In this document: positions 16,963-26,748 of the stretch, in pieces | Numbering within the stretch: position 1 is the first letter of the stretch | Layout of the letters: every line of letters starts with the position of its first letter | Assembly (NCBI GenBank): GCA_035535035.1 | Contig: DATLQW010000105.1 | Span: 1 to 64,000 of the forward strand | Length of the DNA: 64,000 nt | DNA from: JASHVB01 sp035535035 | Lineage (GTDB): Bacteria; Pseudomonadota; Alphaproteobacteria; Acetobacterales; Acetobacteraceae | Reading direction: 5' to 3' | Translations under genes and position numbers: made by a program | The notes under the pieces: generated by a model | Told to the model about the DNA's origin: nothing | Databases searched by the model: none | The model's input: the letters and a program-made list of their open reading frames with translations, nothing else

Positions 16963-17427
16963 CTATGACGCGCGCCGCGGCGCGCCGATCCATTCGCGCA
17001 GGTGCGGCGACAATTCGTGGTCCGGGGTCTTGACCAGGTCCTTGGCCAGCCTGCCGGTCACCATTGCCGTGGTGCGCGCGTCCAGCGCGTCCTCGATCTC
17101 GCGCAGGCAATGCGCCGGCGCGACCAGCACGAGGCGGTCGAACGCGCCCTCGCCCGCGGCGTTGCCCGCCTCGCCGGCGACGAAATGCGCGAATTTCGTC
17201 GCCTCCAACCGATGCGGATCATGCCGCGGCGCCACGCCGTGACTGGCGGGCGTCGCGCTCTCGAACGAGCGTCCGGGCCGGTCGGAACCGAGGTCGTGCG
17301 AGGCGAGATGCGCGCTGGCCGAATCGAAGCCGCGGGTGGTGCGCAGCACGTTGTCGGCATCCGCCCCGACGAAGCGCGCATGCTCGCCGTCGGCGACCAG
17401 GAAGCAGAGTCCGCGATTGCTGACCAT
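16963..17427 (-). CDS. Host-attachment-type protein (Host_attach / baeRF-like)
   Basis: This 154-residue protein resembles the Host_attach family, named after an Agrobacterium protein needed for plant-cell binding and related in fold to archaeal/eukaryotic release factor 1 domains. Features are the start CFLVADGEHARFVG, a variable basic middle (SDRPGRSFES), a HRLEATKFAHFVAGEAGNAA segment, the strand DRLVLVAPAHCLREIEDAL, and the C terminus VTGRLAKDLVKTPDHELSPHL. The last two are family hallmarks. It precedes a universal stress protein by 15 bp in read-through order (USP first), so it may belong to a stress regulon rather than to host interaction. Confidence 0.82.
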   Translation of the reverse strand: MVSNRGLCFLVADGEHARFVGADADNVLRTTRGFDSASAHLASHDLGSDRPGRSFESATPASHGVAPRHDPHRLEATKFAHFVAGEAGNAAGEGAFDRLVLVAPAHCLREIEDALDARTTAMVTGRLAKDLVKTPDHELSPHLREWIGAPRRAS

Positions 17428-17442
17428 GACTGGAGTCCTTTC

Positions 17443-18312
17443 TCAATGCGCCATCAGCACCGGCAAACCTGCCGCGCGCAGCACGCGGCGGGTAACGCCG
17501 CCGAACACCACCTCCCGCATCCGGCTGTGACCGTAGCCGCCCATCACCAGCAGGTCGGCGCCGCTCGCCTCGACGGTGGACAGCAGCACCTCACCCGGAT
17601 CGCGGCCGGAAGATGGGACGACCCGCAAGGTTGTCGCCGGATTGTGCCAAAGCAGCGCGCGGCAGAGCCGCTCGCCTGATTCGGTGCCGCTTCGCGAGTT
17701 TTCCGGCACGGCGACGACGGTGACGGTTTCCGCGGCGTGCAGCAGCGGCGTTGCGCCGGCGACCGCACGCGCCGCCTCCGGCGTGTCCTTCCAGGCGATG
17801 GCGATGTGGCGGCCGATCTGCTCCGGTGGGCGCGCCGGAGCGATCAGCAACGGACGGCCGCTCTCCAGCAGCACGGCTTCCAGCGCGTCCAGCATCACCG
17901 GCTCGCCGTCGCCGGCGCGACCGAGCACGGTCAGGTCGGCGGTGCGGGCGTGGGCCGCCACCAGCCGCACTTCGTCGCCGGTCTCCACACGGAACGTGGC
18001 GGAGGGCCCGCCGGCGAGCGGCGCGTCGGCCAGCGCGACACGGTCGCGCGCGCAAAGCGCATGAACCGCGGCCTTGGCCCGGTCGTGGCGGGCATCGGCG
18101 TCGCGCTGCAGCGAGTCGAGCACCCCGTCCATCCCGACGCCGGCACCGGCGAAATCGGCGGCGGACATGGAGATCGCCAGCTTCGTTATGTCGAGCCGGA
18201 CATGCAGGAAGTCCAGGTGCCCGGCGGACAGGCGCGCGACGGCCAGCGCGGTGCGGAACACGGCGTCATGGGTCTCGGCGCCGGGGGCGGGGACCAGAAT
18301 GTATCTGAACAT
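17443..18312 (-). CDS. Tandem-domain universal stress protein (UspA family)
   Basis: This 289-residue protein contains two UspA-like domains. The first (about 1-145) starts MFRYILVPAPG and ends near the ESGRPLLIAPA strand; the second (about 150-289) has IAIAWKDTPEAARAV and ends GADLLVMGGYGHSRMREVVFGGVTRRVL, the classical ATP-binding G-2x-G-9x-G(S/T)-type tail. The start is supported by GGAGGT upstream of ATG 18312. USPs bind ATP or adenylated signals and aid survival under stress. It heads a leftward pair with the host-attachment-like gene. Confidence 0.92.
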   Translation of the reverse strand: MFRYILVPAPGAETHDAVFRTALAVARLSAGHLDFLHVRLDITKLAISMSAADFAGAGVGMDGVLDSLQRDADARHDRAKAAVHALCARDRVALADAPLAGGPSATFRVETGDEVRLVAAHARTADLTVLGRAGDGEPVMLDALEAVLLESGRPLLIAPARPPEQIGRHIAIAWKDTPEAARAVAGATPLLHAAETVTVVAVPENSRSGTESGERLCRALLWHNPATTLRVVPSSGRDPGEVLLSTVEASGADLLVMGGYGHSRMREVVFGGVTRRVLRAAGLPVLMAH

Positions 18313-18541
18313 GCGACCTCCGATCACGGTGCAGCTTGCCGCCGATCGGCGGCGGGCACGTTGATCTGCGTCAACCGCGAGTGACACCTCGCGGACGAAA
18401 TGGGCGTGGACGTGAAGCGGACCAAAGCCGCGAAGCGGATCGGCACGGTTGGGTCGCGACGCGAACCAACCGTGCGCAGTGAGGGTGAAGGGCAGCGGGG
18501 CGGCCCGATCACCCTCAGCCGGCGCCGCGCGGCGCCCTCTC

Positions 18542-19405
18542 CTACTGCGCGGGCGAGGGTTGCGGTTCCACCAGCAGCACCGGGACGCCGCGATCGGCGG
18601 CGATGCGCACGGCCACCGCCACGTCGCCGGCCGCCGAGGCACCGCGTGTCAGCACCACCAGCCGCTCCCGCACGTGGCCGAGCGCGTGCAGCAGGTCCTC
18701 CGCATGCAGCGCGCCGAGGGTCCGCGTGGCGACGCGCGACCGCGACAGGCCGAGCGCCATGGCGCGCTCCGCGACGCTGCCGCCCAGGGCCACGTCGCCT
18801 TCCGGCAACAGCACGAGCAGTCGCTCCCTGGTGTTCACGGCGGCGCGGGCGGCGGGCGGGAGGCTCGGGTCGTCGGTACCGGCCAGCAGCACGGCGACCG
18901 GCCCTCGGCGCGGCGTGAAGCCGCCTGGCAGCAGCAGCAACGAAGCCGCCGATCCGTGCGCCGCCTCGTAGACGCGGGAAAGCCCTGGCGCCAAACGGCC
19001 GCCGGGCGCCGCCGGCTCGGCGACCACGATGACGTCGCTGCCGGAGGCGATCGCCGCAATGGTCTCCGCCGGATCGCCCCGCAGCACCTGGAACGCGGTG
19101 GGCACGTCCAGCGCCGCGGCAACCTCGTGCAGCAGGCGTTGCGCATGCTCTGCCGCGCGATGCAACTCGCCGGCGATGCGGTCGGCATCGAGCTTCTGCC
19201 ATTCATGGGTCGGCAGGCGGATCTCGCGCGCGAAAGGCAGTTCGGCCAGGGCGAGCAATGCCGCGTCTTCGATGAACAGGCCGTGCAGGTCGAGCTCGAG
19301 CAAGGCCGCGAATTCCGCGACGGCGCGCAGGGTGCGCGCATCGGCGCCGCCGTGGCAGAGTTCCACGATGAGCCGCCGGTGGATCGCCCGTTCGCCGCTG
19401 CTCAT
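18542..19405 (-). CDS. Universal-stress-like protein of unknown function
   Basis: This 287-residue protein is Ala/Leu/Val-rich, with an alternating strand/helix pattern like two degenerate UspA folds: RRLIVELCHGGADARTLRAVAEFAALL followed by LDLHGLFIEDAALLALAELPFAREI, then SDVIVVAEPAAPG and a second half with RLLVLLPEGDVALG and VRIAADRGVPVLLVEP. The region LHGLFIED before ALAELPFAREI is typical of proteins encoded next to Lon-like proteases and USPs. The glycine-rich nucleotide tail is absent. It starts 13 bp after the protease stop, so the two are probably co-transcribed. No membrane segment. Function unknown. Confidence 0.72.
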   Translation of the reverse strand: MSSGERAIHRRLIVELCHGGADARTLRAVAEFAALLELDLHGLFIEDAALLALAELPFAREIRLPTHEWQKLDADRIAGELHRAAEHAQRLLHEVAAALDVPTAFQVLRGDPAETIAAIASGSDVIVVAEPAAPGGRLAPGLSRVYEAAHGSAASLLLLPGGFTPRRGPVAVLLAGTDDPSLPPAARAAVNTRERLLVLLPEGDVALGGSVAERAMALGLSRSRVATRTLGALHAEDLLHALGHVRERLVVLTRGASAAGDVAVAVRIAADRGVPVLLVEPQPSPAQ

Positions 19406-19418
19406 GTGTCGCCGCCGC

Positions 19419-21836
19419 TCATGTGTCGTCTCCGCCGGACCGCGCCTCGCCGGCCGCCTTGCGCGCCTTGGCGAACAGCTTCAGCCGTTCCTCCACGGCG
19501 CGGTTCAGGGTGCCCTCCGGATACGCGCCGGCGGCGTCGCGTTCGCCCGCCGGCAGGCCGGTGAGCAAGCCGATGCCCTGGTCGATGCTGTGCACCGGCC
19601 AGACCGCGAAGCGGCCGGCGGCACAGGCTTCCACCACGTCGGCGCGCAGCATCAGGTGCTGCGCGTTGGCGGCGGGGATCAGCACGCCCTGGGTGCCGGT
19701 GAGGCCGCGCGCGGCGCAGATGTCGAAATAGCCCTCGATCTTGTCGTTGACGCCGCCGATCGCCTGCACGACGCCGTGCTGGTTGACCGATCCGGTGACC
19801 GCCAGGTCCTGCCGCAGCGGCGCATCGGCGAGTGCCGACAGCAGCGTGTAGAGTTCGGCCGACGACGCGCTGTCGCCATCGACGCCGCCATAGGATTGCT
19901 CGAACACCAGGCTGGCATACAGCGACATCGGCGTGTCCAGCGCGTAGCGCCCGGCGAGGAAGCCGGAGAGGATCAGCACGCCCTTGGAATGCAGCGGGCC
20001 GCCGAGTTCCACCTCGCGTTCGATATCGACGATTTTTCCCCCGCCGGGGCGCACCCGGCAGGTGATGCGCGACGGCTGACCGAAACTGTGGTCGCCGAGG
20101 CTGAGCACCGACAGCCCGTTCACCTGGCCGACGCGGCTGCCGGAGGTGTCGATCAGCGCGATGTCGCGCAGGACCATCTCGCGGCTGCGTTCCTGCACGC
20201 GGCCGGCGCGGCGGCGCTGCTGGGCGATCGCCTGTTCGACGTCGTCGCGGGTTGCCACGGCGTGGCCGTTGCGGCCCGCCCAATGGCTCGCTTCGGCGAT
20301 CAGGTCGAGCAATTTTTCGCTGCGCAGGGTGAGCTTGGCGGCGTCGTCGGCCATGCGGGCGGCGTGTTCGACCACGCGGGCGACGGCACCGCGGTCCAGC
20401 GGTTTCAGGCCGTCCTGCGCGGCGATGGTGCCGACCAGCCGCGCCAGCATCGCCTCGGTGCCGGCGGACCGGTCGATGTCGTCGTCGAAATCGGCCAGCA
20501 CCTTGAAGTGCTGGGGGAACTCGGGGTCCAGGGCGGACAGCAGGTAGTACAGGACGCGGTCGCCGAACAGCACGACCTTCACGTCGAGCGGCACCGGATC
20601 CGGCTCCAGCGACACCGTGGTGGTGAGGCCGACGAAGCGCGAGATGTCCTCGATGACGATTTCCTGGCGCATGAGGGCGCGTTTCAGGGCCGGCCAACTG
20701 AACGGCTCGGACAGCAGGGCGCGGGCGTCAACCAGGATCATGCCGCCGTTGGCGCGGTGCAGCGCGCCGGGTTTGATGAGGCGGAAATTGGTGACCAGCG
20801 CGCCCTGCATCTGGAGATACTCGACGCGCCCGAGCAAGTCGCCGAGCGTCGGGTGCAGCTCCTCGACCACGGGGGCGGCGTGGTTCTCCTGGGTGACCAG
20901 GACGTTGATTTCGTAACGGTCGAACGGACCGCCGAGGCGCATGCCGGCGAGCGCGCCCTCCGCGGCGGCAGCGGCGGCCTGCATGAACAGCGGCAGGTTC
21001 TCCAGCATGTCGGCGCGGGTTGCGTCGATGTGTCCGGTCACCTGCGGCAGGTCCTCGAATGCGGCGCGCATTTCGTCGAACGGCTGGGCGATGGCGAACT
21101 GCGCCGTGTCGCGGTCGAGCGCGCGCACCGCGTCGCGCTGCTCCTTCTCGCGGCGCGGCAGGGCGCGCAGGGTTTCCTCGAGGTCTTTCTCCAGCTCGCC
21201 GATCGCCGTGCGCACCGCCTGCTGCTCGGGTTCGGGCCAGGCGTTGAAATCCGCCGGCGGCACCACCTTGCCGTCGCGCGCCGGGGCCATCGCGAAACCG
21301 ACCGGCGTGCGCAGGATGACGATGCCGCGCGCCTGGGCTTTCGCGTTCAGCGCGGCGAACGCCTGTTCGTTCTTTTCCTGGATGGATTGCTCGATGGCGC
21401 CGCGGCGCTTCTGGTAGTCCTCGCTTTCGAAGATGGCCGGCAGGGCGACTTTCAGGTCCTCGACGAGGCTGTGCATGGACTTGGCCAGCGCCGGCGCGCG
21501 ACCGCCCGGCAGGGCCAGGGCGACCGGGCGGTGCGGGGCGGCGAAGTTGTTCACATAGACCCAGTCGGATGGCGCGGGACGCGCGAGCGCGGCGGCGTCC
21601 AGCAGGGTGCGCACGGATTGCCGGATGCGCGCGCCGGGCGCGCCGGTGGCGAAGATGTTGAAGCCGCGCTGGCCGATCGTCGTGCCGAGGCCGATCGCCT
21701 CCTGCGCGCGCGATTGCTCCATCAGGCCGGGCAGCGGCGCGAGCTCGGCGGTGGAGGCGAACTCGAGCGCGTCGAGCGCGGCGCGGCGATAGAGGCGGTC
21801 GGGCGGGATTGGCTGGATGGGGGGTGCGTCAGGCAT
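19419..21836 (-). CDS. Lon-family (AAA_32-type) ATP-dependent protease with degenerate Walker A
   Basis: The C-terminal half is a Lon protease domain: GVDGDSASSAELYTLL with catalytic Ser656 and GGVNDKIEGYFD with Lys699, a Ser-Lys dyad 43 residues apart as in Lon. The N-terminal part (FNIFATGAPGARIRQSV near residue 60) corresponds to the AAA_32 region of Lon-related proteins, but the expected GxGK[ST] is replaced by GARIRQS, so the Walker A lysine is missing. A central helical region carries a coiled-coil-like QRDAVRALDRDT stretch. At 805 residues it matches the LonB/YcbZ-like length rather than LonA. Whether it uses ATP is doubtful. It is the upstream gene of the leftward stress block. Confidence 0.9.
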   Translation of the reverse strand: MPDAPPIQPIPPDRLYRRAALDALEFASTAELAPLPGLMEQSRAQEAIGLGTTIGQRGFNIFATGAPGARIRQSVRTLLDAAALARPAPSDWVYVNNFAAPHRPVALALPGGRAPALAKSMHSLVEDLKVALPAIFESEDYQKRRGAIEQSIQEKNEQAFAALNAKAQARGIVILRTPVGFAMAPARDGKVVPPADFNAWPEPEQQAVRTAIGELEKDLEETLRALPRREKEQRDAVRALDRDTAQFAIAQPFDEMRAAFEDLPQVTGHIDATRADMLENLPLFMQAAAAAAEGALAGMRLGGPFDRYEINVLVTQENHAAPVVEELHPTLGDLLGRVEYLQMQGALVTNFRLIKPGALHRANGGMILVDARALLSEPFSWPALKRALMRQEIVIEDISRFVGLTTTVSLEPDPVPLDVKVVLFGDRVLYYLLSALDPEFPQHFKVLADFDDDIDRSAGTEAMLARLVGTIAAQDGLKPLDRGAVARVVEHAARMADDAAKLTLRSEKLLDLIAEASHWAGRNGHAVATRDDVEQAIAQQRRRAGRVQERSREMVLRDIALIDTSGSRVGQVNGLSVLSLGDHSFGQPSRITCRVRPGGGKIVDIEREVELGGPLHSKGVLILSGFLAGRYALDTPMSLYASLVFEQSYGGVDGDSASSAELYTLLSALADAPLRQDLAVTGSVNQHGVVQAIGGVNDKIEGYFDICAARGLTGTQGVLIPAANAQHLMLRADVVEACAAGRFAVWPVHSIDQGIGLLTGLPAGERDAAGAYPEGTLNRAVEERLKLFAKARKAAGEARSGGDDT

Positions 21837-21977
21837 GGCGGCGGCGCGCTCCGCGCGGTACTTGCGGGTGCGAGGTGGACGCTGGGCGTGCGGGTGTGGA
21901 CATGTTTCCTCCGGCGGCGCGGAGCTTGCCGGACATTGTTGGTGGGGGCGTTGATCTGGGTCAACGGCGCGCCACGT

Positions 21978-22030
21978 GGCAAGAAACAGACTCCCCCTCC
22001 CCTTGCGGGAGGGGGAGTCTGTTTCTTGCC
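21978..22030. repeat. Perfect 24-bp inverted repeat (hairpin) between lon-like gene and yceI
   Basis: Bases 21978-22001 and 22007-22030 are exact reverse complements, separated by the five-base loop CTTGC. Each arm contains AAACAGACTCCCCCTCCC. It lies between divergent genes, so it terminates neither; in the yceI transcript it would form a very stable stem ending 18 bases before the ATG. The C-run/G-run core is shared with the repeats near 13790, 15570 and 40650. Confidence 0.85.
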
Positions 22031-22048
22031 AGGGGAGCCGGGAAGCTC

Positions 22049-22585
22049 ATGCGATATGCGGCCTTGTTCGGCATCCTGGCGCTGCTGCTGCCGCGGCACG
22101 GCGTGGCGGCGGACGCCAGCGTGGCGTTGGCACCAGGACACGCCACCGTTGCGTTCCGCGCCTACGGCCTGGGCCTGCTGCCGCTCGACGGCCGGTTTGC
22201 CCGCTTCCGTGGCCGGTTCAGCTACGACCCCGACGACCATGCCCGTTGCACCGTCGCCTTGCGGGTTGACGTGGCCGGCCTGGCGATGGCGCCGGCGACG
22301 GTTGGCGCGATGGTGTTGGGGCCGGATTTCCTCGACGCCGCGCGGTTTCCGGCGCTGGCCTATGACGGCGCGTGCGACGCCGGCGGGCTGACCGGGCGGC
22401 TGACCATGCACGGCGTGACACGACCTTTCGGGTTGACGCTGGACTGGGGGAAGGACGGCGTGACCGCGGTCGGGCGGCTGCGTCGCGCGGACTGGGGGAT
22501 GACCGCGCGACCGCTGCTGGTCGGCTCGACGGTGCGCATCACCGTGACAATGGCCGCCGGTCAGGAGCGCGGCGGGGGCCGCTGA
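22049..22585 (+). CDS. YceI family periplasmic protein
   Basis: YceI proteins are periplasmic lipocalin-like beta barrels that bind polyisoprenoids. The 178-residue product has a signal peptide (MRYAALFGILALLLP with cleavage after GVAA), then SVALAPGHATVAFRAYGLGLLPLDGRFARFRGRFSYDPDD, matching the YceI start, and the later LTGRLTMHGVTRPFGL (family LTIHGVTKPV) and a closing ADWGMTARPLLVG-TVRITV. The ATG at 22049 follows GGGGAG. It is alone on this strand, and no cytochrome b561 partner gene is adjacent. The long hairpin just upstream may restrict its translation. Confidence 0.88.
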   Translation: MRYAALFGILALLLPRHGVAADASVALAPGHATVAFRAYGLGLLPLDGRFARFRGRFSYDPDDHARCTVALRVDVAGLAMAPATVGAMVLGPDFLDAARFPALAYDGACDAGGLTGRLTMHGVTRPFGLTLDWGKDGVTAVGRLRRADWGMTARPLLVGSTVRITVTMAAGQERGGGR

Positions 22586-22917
22586 ATCCCTCGCCGGCGT
22601 CGCCGGCCGAGATCAAAGCCGGGAAAGGCGTGCCGAACGACCGCGTTCTGCTCCGTGGCTGAAGCAATTGGCCAATGGCGTGACGCTGCCGCCGGCCGCG
22701 GCCCCGTCGCGTTTCCACACGGGGGCCGTCCGGTCATGGGCACGATCATGCGGGAACTCGTCGTTCGTCCGTATGTCATCCGGTATAGCGTTGATAGAGC
22801 CGGATTTTCGTCCTACGTGTCCGCCGCGGCGGGCGGCGTCCGGCGATGCCGCGGCTGGGCGGTGGCTGGCGTGACGCCGCCGCGTTCGAACCCGCCAGGG
22901 ACCGCGTGACCTCCCGC
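22586..22917. other. Intergenic gap without recognisable gene
   Basis: This 332 bp stretch lies between the convergent yceI and smr genes. The open frames in it show no family features or ribosome sites. I see no tRNA-like cloverleaf and no strong hairpin followed by T residues. Confidence 0.5.
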
Positions 22918-23529
22918 CTACCGCACCCGCCGCAGGAGCAGCCGCACGGCGCCGGGGTTGGCGGCGTGCGGATGGGCGGCGGCGAGCACCAGCGGGCGGA
23001 TGTCCGGGCGGTTGAGCCACAGCGGCAGCTCGCGGCGCAGCACGCCGGTTTCGTTGCCGCTGCCGCGGCCGGTGATCACCTCGACGCAGCGCAGCCGATC
23101 GGCGTGCGCGGAGCGCAGGAACGCCACCAGCGCATGGAATGCCCGCTGGGCGGTGAGGCCGTGCAGGTCGAGCTGGCGCACGGGGGGAAACTTGCCGCCG
23201 CGGAAGCGCTGCCAGGTGGCGCCGTCCACCCCGCCCGGCGCCTCGCCGACGGCGAGCGCGCGGCGAGGCGGCTGCACCGGCGGAGAGTGGGGTGGCGAAA
23301 ATGGCGGCGGTGGCAGCGTGGCGGCGGGCAGAAACGGCTCCGGCTGGTGCATCTGCGCTGGTGGGGCCGGCGGTCCGAGCGGGGCCGGCGGTTCCGACCG
23401 ACGCTTCGGTTCCGGCCGGCTCGGCAGGGCACGGCCAGGCAGCGCCGCGATGCGGTCGGCGTAGGCCGTCCAGGCTGCGCGGTCGGCCTCGGTCAGGCGG
23501 CGCCCGGAAGCCGGTGAGCGGATTGTCAT
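22918..23529 (-). CDS. Smr (MutS2 C-terminal) domain protein
   Basis: This 203-residue protein ends in an Smr domain with the hallmark LDLHGLTAQRAFHALVAFL and VEVITGRGSGNETGVLRRELPLWL; the LDxHG and TGxG motifs point to a nucleic-acid-binding or nicking endonuclease fold. The N-terminal 100 residues are Pro-rich and basic, typical of stand-alone Smr proteins of alphaproteobacteria, starting RRLTEADRAAW. ATG 23529 gives that start; the frame stays open upstream. Stand-alone Smr proteins act on branched or damaged DNA or on stalled-ribosome mRNA; which applies here cannot be told. Confidence 0.9.
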   Translation of the reverse strand: MTIRSPASGRRLTEADRAAWTAYADRIAALPGRALPSRPEPKRRSEPPAPLGPPAPPAQMHQPEPFLPAATLPPPPFSPPHSPPVQPPRRALAVGEAPGGVDGATWQRFRGGKFPPVRQLDLHGLTAQRAFHALVAFLRSAHADRLRCVEVITGRGSGNETGVLRRELPLWLNRPDIRPLVLAAAHPHAANPGAVRLLLRRVR

Positions 23530-23678
23530 GGGAGGGGCACGACTCGCATCATCCCGCGACACCGGGGACCCATGCCGCACCGGTCCCGGCTTTCGCGGGG
23601 ATGATGCGGACCCCCGACCCGGATCAGGTGGTTCGCCGGTTTCCGGGCGGCGCCCGAGGCCGGGCGGCTTGCGGCCCA

Positions 23679-24908
23679 TCACGGCCCCCGGCAGAGCAAG
23701 ACCGCGCTGACGGCGGCCAGCACCGCCAGGGCGATGTCGGGAACGGCGTAGCCGCCGGCCGCGGTGACCGCCACGCCGAAGCTCGGTGGGATCAGCATGA
23801 CGGCGGCGAACATGATGGCGGTGCCGAGTCCGGTCGCCTCGGTGCGCCGCGGCCCGCCGAGGGCCGCGTAGTCGGCATAGGCCACCCCGGTGTAGCCGCC
23901 GGCGGTGCAGCCCGCGAGCACGGTGACCGCCGCCACCGCCCAGCGCGGCCAGGCTGGCCCGATCTGGCCGGCCGCCACCGCGGCGACCGCCATCCCGGCG
24001 CCATGCATGGCCAGCGTCCGGCTGGGCGACAGCAGCTTGTCGGCGACCCAGCCCCAGATCGGCCGGCTGACCGTGCCGGCGACCTGATAGACCGCGAGCA
24101 TGCGGCCGGCGCCCACCAGGTCGAAGCCTCCGGTCGTCGTGAGCTGCACCGTCATGAATGCGACGAAGCAGAGCTGCATCCCGGAATAGACGAAGCTGGC
24201 GACCGACAGGCGGCGGATCCGTGGGTCGCGCAGCAGCGCGAAGGGTGCCAGCAGGGTGCGTCCGAAGGCTCGGGCGTGCGGGTCGCGGTCGGAGTCCCAG
24301 CGCCGGCGCGGGCGCTCCATCAGCCCGAGCAAGAGCAGCAGCGGGGCAAGCTCGGCGAGCAGCGCGAGGCGCCAGCCGATCGCGAGCGCCAGCGGCGGCA
24401 GGATCAGCGCGGCCAGCACGCCGCCGAGCGGCACCCCGATCTGCCGCAGCGACATGACCATGTTGAACACCGGCTTCGGCGTCTGCGGCACCAGCAGATG
24501 CGTGCTGGCGGGTGCCGCGGCGCCATAGCCCAGGCCGAGCACCACCGCGGCGAGCACCAGCGACAGGAGGTGCCCGGTGGCGGCGATCAGCACCATGCCG
24601 GCGGCTGCCGCCAGCACCGCCTGGGTGGCTCGCACCCCGCCGTAGCGGCGGATCAGGCCGGGCGACAGCAGCGCCGAGACGATGCCGGTCCCGTAAGCGG
24701 TGGCGACGAAGGCGCCGACCAGCGCGCCGTTCACGTGCAGCGACGCGGCCACCGCCGGGGCGATCGCCGGGACGGAGAACAGCGCCGCGGTAGCCAGCGT
24801 CTGCACCGCCAGCGTGGCGGCGAGCGGCGCGATCGGCATCGACCGGAGGGACGCAGGCGGGCCCCTGCGCGCGCCGGGACGGGGTTCATCAGTCGCAGGA
24901 TGATGCAC
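23679..24908 (-). CDS. Major facilitator superfamily transporter
   Basis: A 12-span MFS protein of 409 residues. The first span follows MPIAPLAATLAVQTLATAALF, and the loop between spans 2 and 3 (SPGLIRRYGGVRATQ) has the MFS basic-loop pattern. Central LLLGLMERPRRRW forms the cytoplasmic loop between the halves. The likely start is GTG 24908, preceded by GGAGG; ATG 24839 is an alternative and closer to the first span. The substrate is unknown, and no regulator or pathway gene is adjacent. Possibly cyanate- or organic-acid-type by general appearance, but that is only a guess. Confidence 0.87.
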   Translation of the reverse strand: MHHPATDEPRPGARRGPPASLRSMPIAPLAATLAVQTLATAALFSVPAIAPAVAASLHVNGALVGAFVATAYGTGIVSALLSPGLIRRYGGVRATQAVLAAAAGMVLIAATGHLLSLVLAAVVLGLGYGAAAPASTHLLVPQTPKPVFNMVMSLRQIGVPLGGVLAALILPPLALAIGWRLALLAELAPLLLLLGLMERPRRRWDSDRDPHARAFGRTLLAPFALLRDPRIRRLSVASFVYSGMQLCFVAFMTVQLTTTGGFDLVGAGRMLAVYQVAGTVSRPIWGWVADKLLSPSRTLAMHGAGMAVAAVAAGQIGPAWPRWAVAAVTVLAGCTAGGYTGVAYADYAALGGPRRTEATGLGTAIMFAAVMLIPPSFGVAVTAAGGYAVPDIALAVLAAVSAVLLCRGP

Positions 24909-25154
24909 CGTCCCTCCACTGCGTCACATGCCGGCCGGCACTTTCGTCCCGTACCACCCGTTATGGCGAGGCGCGCCGCACCACGGCAATGCCCGGCGGG
25001 AGATTGGTTCGGCGCCACGCGCCCCGCAATGAGGGACGGGTTCAACCGGTCGCAACCAACGGGTCAGAAAGACGGCGCCGTATCCCGCGGATTTACCGGC
25101 CGGCAGCAAGCGGGGCCGAAGATGGGCTCAGTACGGCACGTTCAGCCCTGCGGC

Positions 25155-26024
<870 letters not shown>

Positions 26025-26127
26025 GGCGAATCCTCCTTGGATGGCGAATCGGGGGTTGCATAGCGCGGATATCCCGAGTCGCGGGCGAGCGCTGCCACAG
26101 GCGGCGGCATTTGCGGCGGATTTCCGG

Positions 26128-26748
26128 TCAATAACCGGGGAGCTCGTTGACACAGGCCACCCGCCAGCCCTCCGGATAGCGCTCCAGGCGGGTGAGCGAC
26201 AGGTTCTGCACCGAGAGGTGCAGCGCGTTGTCGGGGCCGATGCGCAAGGCGTGCGCCACCGCGGCGCGGATCGAGCCGCCATGCGCGACGGCGATCACGT
26301 CGCGGCCGTCATGCTGCCGCGCCAGCCGTTCCAGCGTGGGGCCGACGCGAGCGATGACGGCGGCCATGGTCTCGCCGCCGGGCGGTGCTTCCCCCCCGGC
26401 CAGCGGCCAGAAGGCGTGCTTGGGCAAAGTGAGGCGAGGGGGCAGCTCGGCGTGGGGAAGGCCTTGCCATTCGCCGAGGGATTGCTCGATGAGGCCGGGT
26501 TCGACGGTGAGTTCGGCTGGCGGATAGCCGGCGGCGAAGATCGCCTGGGCGGTGCGGCGGGTGCGGGAAAGGGGGGTGACGATCCAGTGGGCCTCGCGGG
26601 GCAGCCTTTCGGCCAGCGACCGGTACATCGGCGCCTGTTCGAGCAAGGTGGTTTCGCACAAGGCGACGTCCATGACGCCGTAGAGGATGGCGCGGGCGTT
26701 CTCGTCCACCAGGGCGTGGCGGATCAGCCAGAAGCGGGTTTCGGTCAT
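26128..26748 (-). CDS. Histidine phosphatase (phosphoglycerate-mutase-like) family protein
   Basis: The 206-residue product has the RHG-type motif LIRHALVDENA with the phospho-acceptor His near residue 10, an acid/base region (EQSLGEWQGLPHAEL), and the second histidine in AVAHGGSIRAAVAHAL. The alanine in RHA instead of RHG is a common variant. Members include cobalamin-pathway CobC-type phosphatases, fructose-2,6-bisphosphatase-like and broad phosphatases; no cob genes are near, so the substrate is unknown. Its ATG overlaps the stop of the upstream gene by four bases, so translation is probably coupled. Confidence 0.87.
   Translation of the reverse strand: MTETRFWLIRHALVDENARAILYGVMDVALCETTLLEQAPMYRSLAERLPREAHWIVTPLSRTRRTAQAIFAAGYPPAELTVEPGLIEQSLGEWQGLPHAELPPRLTLPKHAFWPLAGGEAPPGGETMAAVIARVGPTLERLARQHDGRDVIAVAHGGSIRAAVAHALRIGPDNALHLSVQNLSLTRLERYPEGWRVACVNELPGY

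Noticed and set aside
19029..22391. 1120-codon open frame antisense to the Lon-like gene
   Set aside because: It is antisense to a gene with clear catalytic motifs, has biased composition and matches no family. It is a by-product of GC-rich codons.
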